The position numbers and the translations under genes are program-made. From the NCBI RefSeq assembly GCF_003253545.1, contig NZ_QKYV01000003.1:1-64000 (forward strand): a stretch of 64,000 bases of DNA, in the 5' to 3' direction. Position 1 is the stretch's first letter. Each line of letters begins with the position of its first letter. Of the stretch, positions 8,276-17,115 are shown in pieces. The notes under the pieces are model-generated. The model had not been told where the DNA came from. It ran no database searches and worked only from the letters and a program-made list of their open reading frames with translations. The DNA comes from Mesonia algae (GTDB lineage: Bacteria; Bacteroidota; Bacteroidia; Flavobacteriales; Flavobacteriaceae).

Positions 8276-8349
8276 TGACCCCGGAGGGATTCAAACCCCC
8301 AACCCTCAGAGCCGAAATCTGATGCGCTATTCAGTTGCGCCACGGGGCC
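8276..8349 (-). tRNA. tRNA-Arg (anticodon UCG)
   Basis: The minus strand folds as a full cloverleaf. The acceptor stem pairs GGCCCCG with CGGGGTC. The D stem is GCGC/GCGC. The anticodon stem TCAGA/TCTGA encloses loop TTTCGGC, giving anticodon TCG, which reads CGA. The T stem is GGGGG/CCCTC with one G-U pair and loop TTTGAAT. The discriminator is A and CCA is not encoded. A GIY-YIG gene upstream on the same strand overlaps its 5' end by about 23 bases, and a partial copy of its 5' part lies at 8638-8664. Confidence 0.93.
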
Positions 8350-8584
8350 TAATGTTATTCCTTCTCCACCTTCTTCCTGCTGCAGTCTTAAGATACTTCT
8401 CTCTTATTCTCGCTTCTGCTTGCGTATTGTATTCCTCTGTATAAACAACTTCCCAAGGTACAAATGCTTTTGTTGATGTATTCTTTTTACTATTATGTTC
8501 AGAAAGGCGTTGTTTAATGTTTTTAGTCATTCCTACATAAGAACGATTAAATTTAAAGCTAAATAGAACATAAACAAAATGCAT
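8327..8584 (-). CDS. GIY-YIG nuclease, UPF0213/UvrC-like single-domain protein
   Basis: The 85-aa protein is a bare GIY-YIG domain. VYVL and SYVG (about residues 4-18) are the two core strands, QRLSEHN carries the catalytic Arg, and EARIREKYLK carries the catalytic Glu. The last codons (IRPRGATE and stop) are written in the 5' part of the downstream tRNA-Arg. The gene is bracketed by two copies of about 26 bases of that tRNA sequence, at 8328-8353 and 8638-8664. Single-domain GIY-YIG proteins are common in Bacteroidota and mostly uncharacterised. The flanking repeats suggest a mobile, homing-like origin, which is inference. Confidence 0.85.
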   Translation of the reverse strand: MHFVYVLFSFKFNRSYVGMTKNIKQRLSEHNSKKNTSTKAFVPWEVVYTEEYNTQAEARIREKYLKTAAGRRWRRNNIRPRGATE

Positions 8585-8604
8585 TTATCTCAATTTTAAT
8601 GCGC

Positions 8605-8637
8605 CCCGCCCGTACCGATAAGGCACGTTCGGGCGGG
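8605..8637. repeat. GC-rich hairpin inside a tRNA-like fragment
   Basis: CCCGCCCG (8605-8612) and CGGGCGGG (8630-8637) form an 8-bp all-GC stem with a 17-base loop, striking in AT-rich DNA. On the minus strand it follows the partial tRNA copy exactly after AACTGAATA. It is followed by GCGCAT, the same six bases that follow AACTGAATA in the intact tRNA. So it looks inserted in the D-arm of a decayed tRNA copy. Confidence 0.6.
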
Positions 8638-8664
8638 TATTCAGTTGCGTCACGAGGCCTAATA
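8638..8664 (-). repeat. Partial duplicate of the tRNA-Arg 5' end
   Basis: This matches 8328-8353, the tRNA acceptor 5' strand, D-arm and a few upstream bases, at about 24 of 26 positions. The differences are GCGC to ACGC in the D stem and CCCC to CTCC in the acceptor. It lies 310 bases upstream of the intact tRNA, with the GIY-YIG gene between. It lacks a recognisable 3' half and cannot fold as a tRNA. Confidence 0.8.
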
Positions 8665-8716
8665 TTTTAGAGAACCAAGAATTTGAGTATTTCTTGTTCT
8701 ATGATATTAAAGTATT

Positions 8717-9163
8717 CTAAGCTAATTTTTTTCTCACAATAGCAGAAATGGTCTTACCATCTGCTTTTCCAGCTAATTCTTCACTTGCCATTCCCATGAC
8801 TTTCCCCATATCCTTCATACTTTCCGCTCCAGTTTTAGAAATGATTTCTTCAACTTTTGCTTCAATCTCTGCTTCACTTAATTGTTCAGGTAAAAATGCT
8901 GCAATCACTTCTGCTTGCTTTTCTTCTGGCTCTGCTAAATCTGGTCTATTTTGCTCTCTATAGATGCTTGCACTATCCTTACGTTGTTTTACTAGTTTTT
9001 GAACTAGTTTCATCTCTTGATCTTCAGAAAGTTCTCCTGCATTACTTTCTGTTTTGGCCATAAGTATAGCACTTTTAACTGCTCTTAAAGCTTCTAATGC
9101 TGCAGCGTCTTTTGCTTTCATAGCAACTTTCATCTGCGTCATCACTTCTTTCTCTAGACTCAT
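8717..9163 (-). CDS. GatB/YqeY domain protein
   Basis: The 148-aa all-helical product matches the YqeY family throughout: early SLEKEVMTQMKVAMKAKD, then LRAVKSAILMAKTE, LVQKLVKQRKDSA, and a C-terminal VMGMASEELAGKADGKTISA. The family shares a tRNA-binding-type fold with the tail of GatB, but its own role is unclear. It is the last gene of the leftward division cluster, separated from ftsZ by a terminator, so it may have its own promoter. Confidence 0.93.
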   Translation of the reverse strand: MSLEKEVMTQMKVAMKAKDAAALEALRAVKSAILMAKTESNAGELSEDQEMKLVQKLVKQRKDSASIYREQNRPDLAEPEEKQAEVIAAFLPEQLSEAEIEAKVEEIISKTGAESMKDMGKVMGMASEELAGKADGKTISAIVRKKLA

Positions 9164-9204
9164 AATTTCTATTATTTATAGCACGAAGATAGTTATTATT
9201 GCTT

Positions 9205-9241
9205 AAAAAACCCGAAGCTATTTTTAAAATAACTTCGGGTT
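9205..9241 (-). terminator. Intrinsic terminator downstream of ftsZ
   Basis: On the minus strand AACCCGAAG and CTTCGGGTT pair, extended by an AT stem, and the hairpin is followed by TTTTTT. It closes the dcw transcript before the YqeY gene. Confidence 0.85.
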
Positions 9242-9266
9242 ATATCTGCTTTATATTTCTATATAA

Positions 9267-11258
9267 TTAGTCTACATTATCGTGAAGAAATGAGTTGTTT
9301 TTTCGAAAACTAACCTCATCATTACTATCTTCACTAATACTTGTTCTTGAGAGTTTTTCTCTATCATGAGAAGGATTGTCTAAATCTAATCCTGCTCTTT
9401 TATAAGCGGGTTGTTTTTCAATCTCATCTATGCTGTTATTATTTCTAAACTTGTAATTAAAGCTTTTCATTCTAGCACGTCTTTCTTCCGCTCTAGCGAT
9501 TAAATCTTCAGAAATAGGATTATCAAATGGATCTTCCTCTACTGCTGGCGGAGTTGGCTTTTTCTCTACAGGCTGTGTACTTTTATATACAATCTCTTCT
9601 TCTCTCCTTACTTCAGGTTTTTTAACCTGTGGTTGTGGTTGAGGAGCAGATGGTTTAGCTTCATTAATGGTGTTCTCTAACTCCATATAATCTTCTAAAC
9701 TATAACGTTTTTCTCCGTTGCTAGAAGTGCTGCTAGAGATAACCTCTATTTCATCATTTACTTCTATATTGTTGGTATCGTCTTCAGAAAGATTATGAAC
9801 TATTTTTTCTGATTTCACCTCTGCTTTTGGCTCCTCTTTAACTTCTTTTTCTTCGTTTAACGGAAAATCAAACGTAAACATAGCTTGAGAATCGTCTTCT
9901 TTTGAAGAAACTTCTTGTGCTTCATTAACTTCAATATCATTAAGGTTATCTGAAGCATCTATAATAACAAAATCATCTTCGTCATAAGTTACTTCTTCGT
10001 AAGAAACATCGATGTTTTTGATTAATTCCGAAGTCGGAATTAAATTCATTTGATTTAATTTGGCAGAAGGCTCATCTTTTTTAGGCTCGCTTCGTTTAGG
10101 TTCCTCTTCTAAAACGTGAACCACCTTTTTTGGAGCTGGCTCTGGTGCTTTTTCTACTGGAGCACTAAAACTTGGAGCTATATTGCTCTTCTTAGCCGTT
10201 AGATCTTGAACTGCTTTTTGTTCGTCTTCTAACGTATGAATGATCTTTTTTGTCTCTGTATTTACAATTACATTTTGCTGCTCTACATTAAATCCCGTAG
10301 CGATAATGGTAACCGAAATAGATTCTTCTAAACTTTCATCATCTCCAACACCCATAATAATATTGGCGCTATGACCAGCTTCTGCTTGAATGTGATCGTT
10401 AATTTCTCCAATCTCATCAATAGTTATTTCTTCTGAACCAGAAACGATAAGCAACAATACATTTTGAGCACCACTAATTTTATTGTCGTTAAGCAATGGA
10501 GAATCTAAAGCTTTAGCGATTGCCTCTTGAGCTCTATTACTCCCTGAAGATACGGCCGATCCCATAATAGCGGTTCCGCTATTACTTAATACAGTTTTAG
10601 CATCGCGCAAGTCAATGTTTTGCGTGTAGTGATGTGTAATTACTTCGGCAATACCTCTAGATGCAGTTGCTAAAACTTCATCTGCTTTAGAGAAACCAGC
10701 TTTAAAACCTAAATTACCATAAACTTCGCGCAGCTTGTTATTGTTGATAACAATTAACGAGTCAACATTTTTTCTTAATCTTTCGACACCTAATTGAGCT
10801 TGATCATTTCTTGTTTTACCCTCAAACTGAAATGGTATAGTAACAATCCCAACCGTTAAAATACCCATATCTTTTGCTTGCTTAGCAATGATTGGGGCAG
10901 CACCAGTACCTGTTCCTCCACCCATACCAGCGGTGATAAAAATCATTTTGGTATTGGTATCGAGCATATTTTTTAAATCATCAAAACTTTCTAGAGCTGC
11001 TTGTTCTCCAATTTCTGGATTAGCACCTGCTCCTAATCCTTCAGTTAAATTAACTCCTAACTGAATTTTAATAGGAACTCCTGTATTTTCTAATGCTTGT
11101 GCATCTGTATTACAAACTACAAAGTCTACTCCTTTTATTCCTTGTTGGAACATGTGATTAATGGCATTGGAGCCTCCGCCTCCTACTCCTATGACTTTAA
11201 TTACGTTAGACTGATTTTTGGGTAAATCGAATGAAATGTCGAATTCTGTGCTGCTCAT
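9267..11258 (-). CDS. ftsZ: Cell division GTPase FtsZ with long C-terminal linker
   Basis: Tubulin-like GTPase that forms the division ring. The GTPase core spans about residues 15-320. It has GVGGGGSNAI, the tubulin signature GGGTGTGAAP (about 112-121), and NIDLRDAKT, the T7 loop whose Asp completes the neighbour's active site. The remaining half is a charged, disordered linker, making the protein 663 aa against roughly 380 in E. coli; long FtsZ tails are normal in Flavobacteriia. The linker holds three related short motifs, KKIIHTLED (about 337), KKVVHVLEE (about 377) and EKIVHNLSE (about 484). It ends in a short peptide NNSFLHDNVD, a likely binding tail. It lies 50 bases after ftsA. Confidence 0.98.
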   Translation of the reverse strand: MSSTEFDISFDLPKNQSNVIKVIGVGGGGSNAINHMFQQGIKGVDFVVCNTDAQALENTGVPIKIQLGVNLTEGLGAGANPEIGEQAALESFDDLKNMLDTNTKMIFITAGMGGGTGTGAAPIIAKQAKDMGILTVGIVTIPFQFEGKTRNDQAQLGVERLRKNVDSLIVINNNKLREVYGNLGFKAGFSKADEVLATASRGIAEVITHHYTQNIDLRDAKTVLSNSGTAIMGSAVSSGSNRAQEAIAKALDSPLLNDNKISGAQNVLLLIVSGSEEITIDEIGEINDHIQAEAGHSANIIMGVGDDESLEESISVTIIATGFNVEQQNVIVNTETKKIIHTLEDEQKAVQDLTAKKSNIAPSFSAPVEKAPEPAPKKVVHVLEEEPKRSEPKKDEPSAKLNQMNLIPTSELIKNIDVSYEEVTYDEDDFVIIDASDNLNDIEVNEAQEVSSKEDDSQAMFTFDFPLNEEKEVKEEPKAEVKSEKIVHNLSEDDTNNIEVNDEIEVISSSTSSNGEKRYSLEDYMELENTINEAKPSAPQPQPQVKKPEVRREEEIVYKSTQPVEKKPTPPAVEEDPFDNPISEDLIARAEERRARMKSFNYKFRNNNSIDEIEKQPAYKRAGLDLDNPSHDREKLSRTSISEDSNDEVSFRKNNSFLHDNVD

Positions 11259-11308
11259 AATTCTATTATTTTCGGTATTAATATTCTTTTTCTTTTTTTA
11301 GCTATTCT

Positions 11309-12712
11309 TTATTCTGCGTTGTCTAAAAAATCTTTGAAATTGTCAAACCACTTTTCAAAAATATTTTTTCTACCAACGTTAGATTCTTTTTTCTCTTCTT
11401 GTTCTGGAGCATGAGGATCTTCTACAAGATCATGTTCTTGCTCTACTTCTGTAGATACTTCTTCTTCCTCTACAAGTGGAGCTTGTGGCTGCTCTGCTTC
11501 TAAAGCTTCTCTTTCTTTCTTCTCTTCTTCTCTCTTTTTGCTCTTTTCAATACTATTAAGTACTAAACCAACTGCTGTAGCATACATAGGACTTGTAGTT
11601 TCTTCATCTGAATTTCCTGCCAAGTGTTCATTAGGATATCCTATACGTGTATCCATTCCTGTAATGTACTCTACTAATTGCTTTAAGTGCTTTAATTGAG
11701 CTCCTCCTCCAGTGATTACAATCCCAGCAATCAATTTTTTCTTTTGCTCTTCGTGACCGTAATTTTTAATTTCTAAATAAACTTGCTCTATAATTTCTAC
11801 CACTCTAAAGTGAATTACTTTAGAAAGGTTTTTAAGCGTTATTTCTTTAGGCTCTCTACCTCTTAAACCTGGAATAGAAACAATCTCGTTATCTTTATTT
11901 TCTCCTGGCCAAGCCGAACCAAATTTTACTTTTAATAATTCTGCTTGCTTTTCAATGATCGAGCAACCTTCTTTAATGTCTTCGGTAATTACGTTCCCTC
12001 CAAAAGGTATAACGGCTGTATGTCTAATTATACCATCTTTAAAAATGGCCAGGTCTGTAGTTCCTCCTCCTATATCGATAAGGGCAACTCCTGCTTCTTT
12101 TTCTTCTTGACTTAATACTGCATTTGCCGAAGCTAATGGCTCTAAAGTTACTCCTGCTAATTCTAAGCCAGAACTTTTTACACATCTTCCTATATTTCTA
12201 ATAGAAGATATTTGCCCTACTACTACATGAAAATTAGCTTCCAATCTACCTCCATACATTCCTATAGGTTCGGTAATTTCGGCTTGACCGTCAACTTTAT
12301 ATTCTTGTGGTAAAACGTGAATAATTTCTTCCCCAGGAAGCATAACCAGTTTGTGTACTTGATTACACAAAATATCTATGTCTTTATCACTAATTACTTC
12401 ATCTGAATTGTTTCTAGTTATGTAATCGCTATGCTGCAAACTTCTTATATGTTGACCTGCAATACCTACCACCACATCTTCAATCTTCACGCCTGAGTCT
12501 GCTTCTGCTTCTTGTACTGCTTGCTGAATAGATTGTATGGTTTGGGTAATATTATTCACCACACCTCTATGCACGCCTAAACTTTTAGATTTGCCTATTC
12601 CCAAAATTTCCACTTTCCCGTATTCATTTTGACGGCCAATCATAGCAACTATCTTGGTGGTTCCTATATCTAATCCTACTGCAATATCTTTTTCTTCCAT
12701 AGTAAAACTCAT
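11309..12712 (-). CDS. ftsA: Cell division protein FtsA
   Basis: Actin-like ATPase that anchors FtsZ to the membrane. GLDIGTTKIVAMIG (phosphate 1), ALIDIGGGTTDLAIF (phosphate 2) and a late GIVITGGGAQLKHL adenosine motif are visible. The C-terminus has an acidic low-complexity stretch (about 400-450) and then the amphipathic membrane helix IFEKWFDNFKDFLDNAE. I place the start at 12712, one base after the ftsQ stop. The ATG at 12700 (MEEKDIAVGLDIG) is equally possible. The longer frame from 12733 would overlap ftsQ. Confidence 0.96.
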   Translation of the reverse strand: MSFTMEEKDIAVGLDIGTTKIVAMIGRQNEYGKVEILGIGKSKSLGVHRGVVNNITQTIQSIQQAVQEAEADSGVKIEDVVVGIAGQHIRSLQHSDYITRNNSDEVISDKDIDILCNQVHKLVMLPGEEIIHVLPQEYKVDGQAEITEPIGMYGGRLEANFHVVVGQISSIRNIGRCVKSSGLELAGVTLEPLASANAVLSQEEKEAGVALIDIGGGTTDLAIFKDGIIRHTAVIPFGGNVITEDIKEGCSIIEKQAELLKVKFGSAWPGENKDNEIVSIPGLRGREPKEITLKNLSKVIHFRVVEIIEQVYLEIKNYGHEEQKKKLIAGIVITGGGAQLKHLKQLVEYITGMDTRIGYPNEHLAGNSDEETTSPMYATAVGLVLNSIEKSKKREEEKKEREALEAEQPQAPLVEEEEVSTEVEQEHDLVEDPHAPEQEEKKESNVGRKNIFEKWFDNFKDFLDNAE

Positions 12713-12713
12713 A

Positions 12714-13430
12714 TCACTTTTTTGTGCAAACAACTTGATTGTTATACTTTAAACTCACCCACTTAAACGAATCTAATTGGTGGTCTAACATTGCTTTTTT
12801 ATAAAATGCTTTTAGATTATTAGTCTTGCTTTCTATTGAATTTATTTCTCCGAATAAGATTTCGAAATCGTACAATCTCATTTCGAGTACATATTCTCCT
12901 TTTGAGTTTCTTTTAATTAGAGTAATATGTTTTTTTAAAAATTCATCCTTATCAATTTTCGCTAAAAGCGGATATACTTCTGCAATATCTTCTTTCTTAA
13001 TATTTTTTATAAATGGTACTCTCGCCGAATAGTTTTTAGATAATGGCATCTTCTTACCATTTTTATCTATATAATAAGATTCATTTCCATATACTCTTGC
13101 AATGGGCTTTCTCTGAGTTATTTTTGCTCCAAGCTCCCCATTTACTGTCAAATACACATCTGCATCTTCAATCATCGCATGTGTATCTAATCTTTTTTCG
13201 AGTATATTCAAATCTAGAACTTCTTTCGCCAGGTTTTTAACCGAGTCTTGATTTTGTATCAACAACTTATTAACTGCTGTTTCAGTCACATACAGATTTT
13301 CATCGTTAGTAAATTGCACTTCAATTTTATCTAATTTCCTTTGATTATTTCGTGCAGATGAAAAACTGTAAAGAAAAATCACTAGCACCAATAATGAGAA
13401 AGCTTTTATATAATTCCAATTAACTTTCAT
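12714..13430 (-). CDS. ftsQ: Cell division protein FtsQ/DivIB
   Basis: A 238-aa single-pass inner-membrane protein with a short cytoplasmic N-terminus, one helix (about residues 10-25) and a periplasmic POTRA-like and beta region. VYLTVNGELGAKITQRKPIARV is the FtsQ-type beta segment. The sequence is weakly conserved, as usual for the family, and the assignment leans on position between murC and ftsA. It overlaps murC by 11 bases. In the divisome FtsQ bridges FtsL-like partners and FtsI. Confidence 0.9.
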   Translation of the reverse strand: MKVNWNYIKAFSLLVLVIFLYSFSSARNNQRKLDKIEVQFTNDENLYVTETAVNKLLIQNQDSVKNLAKEVLDLNILEKRLDTHAMIEDADVYLTVNGELGAKITQRKPIARVYGNESYYIDKNGKKMPLSKNYSARVPFIKNIKKEDIAEVYPLLAKIDKDEFLKKHITLIKRNSKGEYVLEMRLYDFEILFGEINSIESKTNNLKAFYKKAMLDHQLDSFKWVSLKYNNQVVCTKK

Positions 13431-14775
13431 GGTTTAACGCAATTTTAATTTTTTGAACCTCATCTCCTATATCTCCAGCTCCCAATAGTAAAATCACTTC
13501 CGCGGAAGCTTCTTTTATTTTATCTACCAACAACTCTCTATCTATCAAACTTTTTTGTTCATTATCAATCTTATCGAGTAACATTTTTGAATTGATCCCT
13601 GCAATAGGTTTTTCTCTTGCCGGATATATTTCTAATAACATTACCGCATCAAACGGAGAAAGACTTGTGGCAAACTCATTAGCAAAATCTTGAGTTCTAC
13701 TAAACAAATGTGGCTGAAATATCGCCAACACTTTTTTGTTAGGGTACATTTCTCTCACTGCTTGATAAACTGCATTAATTTCACTTGGGTGATGTGCGTA
13801 ATCTTCTATAAGAACCTTGTCTTCTGTCCTTAAGTGATAGGTAAATCTTCTTCTTACTCCTTTAAAACTCGCTAAGCTATGTTTCGCTTTCGCGGAATCA
13901 ACTCCAAATTTTATCGCCATCGCCAAAGCCATAGCTGCATTCATAAGATTATGCTTCCCTGGTAAACTAAATTCGATTTCTTTTAAGACCTCATGCGGAG
14001 TTTTAAAATCAAAAAAATAGCTCCCATTATGTATTGAAATATCACTTATCACATAATCTGAATCTGAGGAGAAACCAATAGAGTTTCCTTGTAAGTTTAA
14101 TCCTTCTGCAAAAAATAAATCTTCTTGGTTGGGCACTTTCGCTACAAACTCTCTGAAAGAATTTTCTAATTCATTCTTGCTACCATAAATATCTAAATGA
14201 TCTGCATCCATAGAAGTAATGCTGGCAATATTGGGAGAAAGTTGTAAAAATGAACGATCAAATTCATCGGCTTCTACGACAACGGCTTCATTACCATCGT
14301 TGATAAAATTGGTTTGGTAGTTTTCACTAATCCCACCAAGAAAAGCAGTTAGTTTTACTCCGCACTGTTTCAAAATATGTGCTAAGATGGCAGTTGTCGT
14401 GGTTTTCCCGTGGGTACCAGCAACCGCTAGAGTTGGAATATCCTTTGTGATCAATCCTAATATTTCTGCTCTCTTAAGAATAGAAAAATTATGTTCTACA
14501 ATGTATTGATACAGTAGGTTTTCCTTAGAAACAGCGGGAGTATATATGATTAAAGTATGCTCTTTATCTTTTAACTGCTTAGAAATTTTGGTCACCTCTT
14601 TTTTAAAAGTGATGTCTATTCCTTCTTCTTGCAGTTCTTTAGTAAGTTGTGTTGGAGTTTTATCGTAACCCATCACATGTTTACCATTTGCATGAAAATA
14701 TCGGGCAATGGCGCTCATTCCTATTCCGCCAATGCCGAGAAAATAAATAGTCGATATGTTTTCTAAACTCTTCAA
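13420..14775 (-). CDS. murC: UDP-N-acetylmuramate--L-alanine ligase
   Basis: Cytoplasmic ATP-dependent ligase adding the first L-Ala to UDP-MurNAc. The Mur ligase layout is complete: N-terminal GIGGIGMSAIARYF Rossmann motif, ATP P-loop GTHGKTTTTAIL (about 119-130), central EADEFDRSF, and C-terminal DYAHHPSEI. At 451 aa it has normal length. It abuts murG (one base between) and overlaps ftsQ. A 12-bp palindrome CTTCCGCGGAAG lies in the gene at 13497-13508 and a variant at 13886-13897. Confidence 0.97.
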   Translation of the reverse strand: MKSLENISTIYFLGIGGIGMSAIARYFHANGKHVMGYDKTPTQLTKELQEEGIDITFKKEVTKISKQLKDKEHTLIIYTPAVSKENLLYQYIVEHNFSILKRAEILGLITKDIPTLAVAGTHGKTTTTAILAHILKQCGVKLTAFLGGISENYQTNFINDGNEAVVVEADEFDRSFLQLSPNIASITSMDADHLDIYGSKNELENSFREFVAKVPNQEDLFFAEGLNLQGNSIGFSSDSDYVISDISIHNGSYFFDFKTPHEVLKEIEFSLPGKHNLMNAAMALAMAIKFGVDSAKAKHSLASFKGVRRRFTYHLRTEDKVLIEDYAHHPSEINAVYQAVREMYPNKKVLAIFQPHLFSRTQDFANEFATSLSPFDAVMLLEIYPAREKPIAGINSKMLLDKIDNEQKSLIDRELLVDKIKEASAEVILLLGAGDIGDEVQKIKIALNHES

Positions 14776-14776
14776 G

Positions 14777-15871
14777 TTATGCTTTTATCAATTTTTCGAC
14801 CGCATCTACAATGTCTTTGGTAGCATTGGGTTTGGCCATTTTCTTTATATTTTCACTTAGCTCTTGTTGCTTTTTTTCATTTTTCAACAAGCCTGCAAAT
14901 GTATTCTTAAATTCTTCTTTTAGCGCACTTTCTTTAAGGTAAATTGCAGCATTATTTTGCGAAATAGATCTAGCATTTTTAGTTTGGTGATCCTCAGCTA
15001 CATTGGGCGATGGAATAAAAATTACTGGCTTGCCTACTACACATAATTCGCTTACAGATCCTGCTCCTGCACGTGATATAATTAGATCTGCAGCAGCATA
15101 AGCCAAATCCATTTCGTTTAAAAACTGATGCACTTTAATATGCTCATTAGCAGCGTATGCCTTAAATTTTTCATAGTACAATTTTCCTGTTTGCCAGATC
15201 AACTGTACATTTTGCTCTTTAAAGAAAACAATATTTTCTTCTATGAGTTCATTAATTTTTTTGGCGCCTAAACTTCCTCCTAAGACAAGTATGGTCTTCT
15301 TTTCTGGCCTAAGCTCAAAGTGAGCTATTGCTTTTTCATTATTTTCATCAATTTTAAGCAAATCCTGCCTTACCGGATTTCCAGTAAATTGAATCTTACT
15401 TGACGGAAAATATTTTTCCATACCTTCATAAGCCACACATATTTTTTGAACACCTTTTGCCAACCACTTATTCGTGATCCCCGCATAGGAGTTTTGCTCC
15501 TGAATTAAGGTGGGTATATTTTTTTGATTTGCTGCTTTTAATAAAGGTCCGCTTGCAAAACCTCCTGTACCAATCACCACATCTGGTTTAAATTGTTTTA
15601 ATATTTGATGTGATTTAAATAGGCTTGAAATTAATTTTAACGGAAAACTTAAATTATCTAAAGTAAGCTTACGCTGAATTCCGCTAATCCAAAGTCCCTT
15701 TATAGAATAACCCGCAGCAGGAACTTTTTGCATTTCCATACGGTTTTTAGCTCCTACAAAAAGTATTTCAGCTTCAGGGTTTCTGCGTTTAATTTCATCG
15801 GCAATAGCAATAGCCGGATAAATATGTCCGCCTGTTCCTCCACCAGATAATATGACTTTTAATTTGCTCAT
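14777..15871 (-). CDS. murG: UDP-GlcNAc:lipid I GlcNAc transferase MurG
   Basis: Membrane-associated GT28-type transferase that turns lipid I into lipid II. The G-loop [15 protein letters not shown] near the N-terminus, a second glycine loop [14 protein letters not shown], and the UDP-GlcNAc pocket [17 protein letters not shown] are intact. At 364 aa it has the expected length. Its start overlaps the ftsW stop by four bases, so the two are probably translationally coupled. Confidence 0.97.
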   Translation of the reverse strand: MSKLKVILSGGGTGGHIYPAIAIADEIKRRNPEAEILFVGAKNRMEMQKVPAAGYSIKGLWISGIQRKLTLDNLSFPLKLISSLFKSHQILKQFKPDVVIGTGGFASGPLLKAANQKNIPTLIQEQNSYAGITNKWLAKGVQKICVAYEGMEKYFPSSKIQFTGNPVRQDLLKIDENNEKAIAHFELRPEKKTILVLGGSLGAKKINELIEENIVFFKEQNVQLIWQTGKLYYEKFKAYAANEHIKVHQFLNEMDLAYAAADLIISRAGAGSVSELCVVGKPVIFIPSPNVAEDHQTKNARSISQNNAAIYLKESALKEEFKNTFAGLLKNEKKQQELSENIKKMAKPNATKDIVDAVEKLIKA

Positions 15872-17112
15872 ATCGCTTCGCTTAACACTTCTAAAGGATT
15901 ATCTAAATCTTCGCTGTTTTCTCGTTCTTGATCTTCCTCTTCTTTCAACTTCATCTCTTCTCGTTTTGCACTTACACTTTGTACAATTCCCAACGCCACG
16001 CAAGTCATCCAGATGGAAGAACCTCCACTACTCACCAGTGGTAAAGTTTGTCCCGTTACCGGAAATAATTCTACAGCAACCGCCATATTGATCAACGCCT
16101 GAAAAATAATCGGTAAACCAACGCCAATGACTAGCAACTGACCGAATACGGTATTGGCTTTAGTGGCAATAATCACCAATCTAAATAAGATGAGTAAATA
16201 GGCTAACATCACTCCAAAAGCTCCGAGTAATCCCATTTCTTCAACAATAATGGCATAAATAAAATCTGATGAGGATTGCGGTAAAAAGTTTCTTTGTACA
16301 CTTTTTCCTATTCCCGTTCCTACAATTCCGCCTCGAGCGATAGCAATTTTTGCTCTTTCTATTTGATAATCTTCCTTGGTATCTTCTCCATTAGAAAAGT
16401 TATCTATTCTGCTAATCCATGTATCTACCCTGTTAGGAAAAACCCCTGGAAATGCTTTCGCCGAAAGCACAAAAATGGATAAGATTATAATGGCAGAAAG
16501 TAAAATAACACCTAAATATTTTAGCGGATAGCCTCCTAAAAAAACCAAAACAAAAACCATGGCAAAAATGATCGCTGTGGTAGAGAAGTTTGCCGGTAGA
16601 ATTAAACCTAAAATAATACCAACGGGAACCCAAAGTGGTAAAATAGTTTCTTTAAAAGTAACCGTCCTATCCTTTATTTTTGATAAATACCTCGCTACAT
16701 AAATCATTAAAACCACTGCTGCTGCGGTAGAGGTTTGAAAGGTTTTATTGATGATAGGAATTTTTATCCATCTACTTGCATTAGCGCCATCTATGGTCGT
16801 TCCTTGCGCTAGAGTATATAGTAAAAGCACAACAATAATAGGCAATAGTATTAAGGACAGTCCTTTAAAATAATGGTAAGGAATTTTATGTATAGCATAG
16901 ATTAAAATAAACCCTAAGACCAAGTAAGCAAAATGATTTAACAGGTAACTAAACGTACTTCCATCTCCATATAAATAGGCCAAATTACTACTCGAACTAT
17001 AAACGGGTATAAAAGAAAATATAGCTAAAAGTGCTGCTATAGCCCAAATAACCTTATCTCCCTTTAAGTAAAAGAAAATATTCTTAGATGATATGTCTGT
17101 TTTTACTGCCAA
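15868..17112 (-). CDS. ftsW: SEDS peptidoglycan glycosyltransferase FtsW
   Basis: A polytopic (about 10 helices) SEDS-family polymerase that makes septal glycan strands with its partner FtsI. Family segments are present: [20 protein letters not shown] with [16 protein letters not shown], and the late [10 protein letters not shown] motif. The catalytic-loop Asp region lies around [14 protein letters not shown] charged cytoplasmic tail of about 30 residues ends the protein. Its place between murD and murG is the usual one for ftsW rather than rodA. Confidence 0.96.
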   Translation of the reverse strand: MAVKTDISSKNIFFYLKGDKVIWAIAALLAIFSFIPVYSSSSNLAYLYGDGSTFSYLLNHFAYLVLGFILIYAIHKIPYHYFKGLSLILLPIIVVLLLYTLAQGTTIDGANASRWIKIPIINKTFQTSTAAAVVLMIYVARYLSKIKDRTVTFKETILPLWVPVGIILGLILPANFSTTAIIFAMVFVLVFLGGYPLKYLGVILLSAIIILSIFVLSAKAFPGVFPNRVDTWISRIDNFSNGEDTKEDYQIERAKIAIARGGIVGTGIGKSVQRNFLPQSSSDFIYAIIVEEMGLLGAFGVMLAYLLILFRLVIIATKANTVFGQLLVIGVGLPIIFQALINMAVAVELFPVTGQTLPLVSSGGSSIWMTCVALGIVQSVSAKREEMKLKEEEDQERENSEDLDNPLEVLSEAI

Positions 17113-17115
17113 TGT

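Noticed and set aside
8638-8664. A second tRNA gene
   Set aside because: Only the 5' part is present, the D stem is broken by a hairpin and no anticodon or T arm follows.
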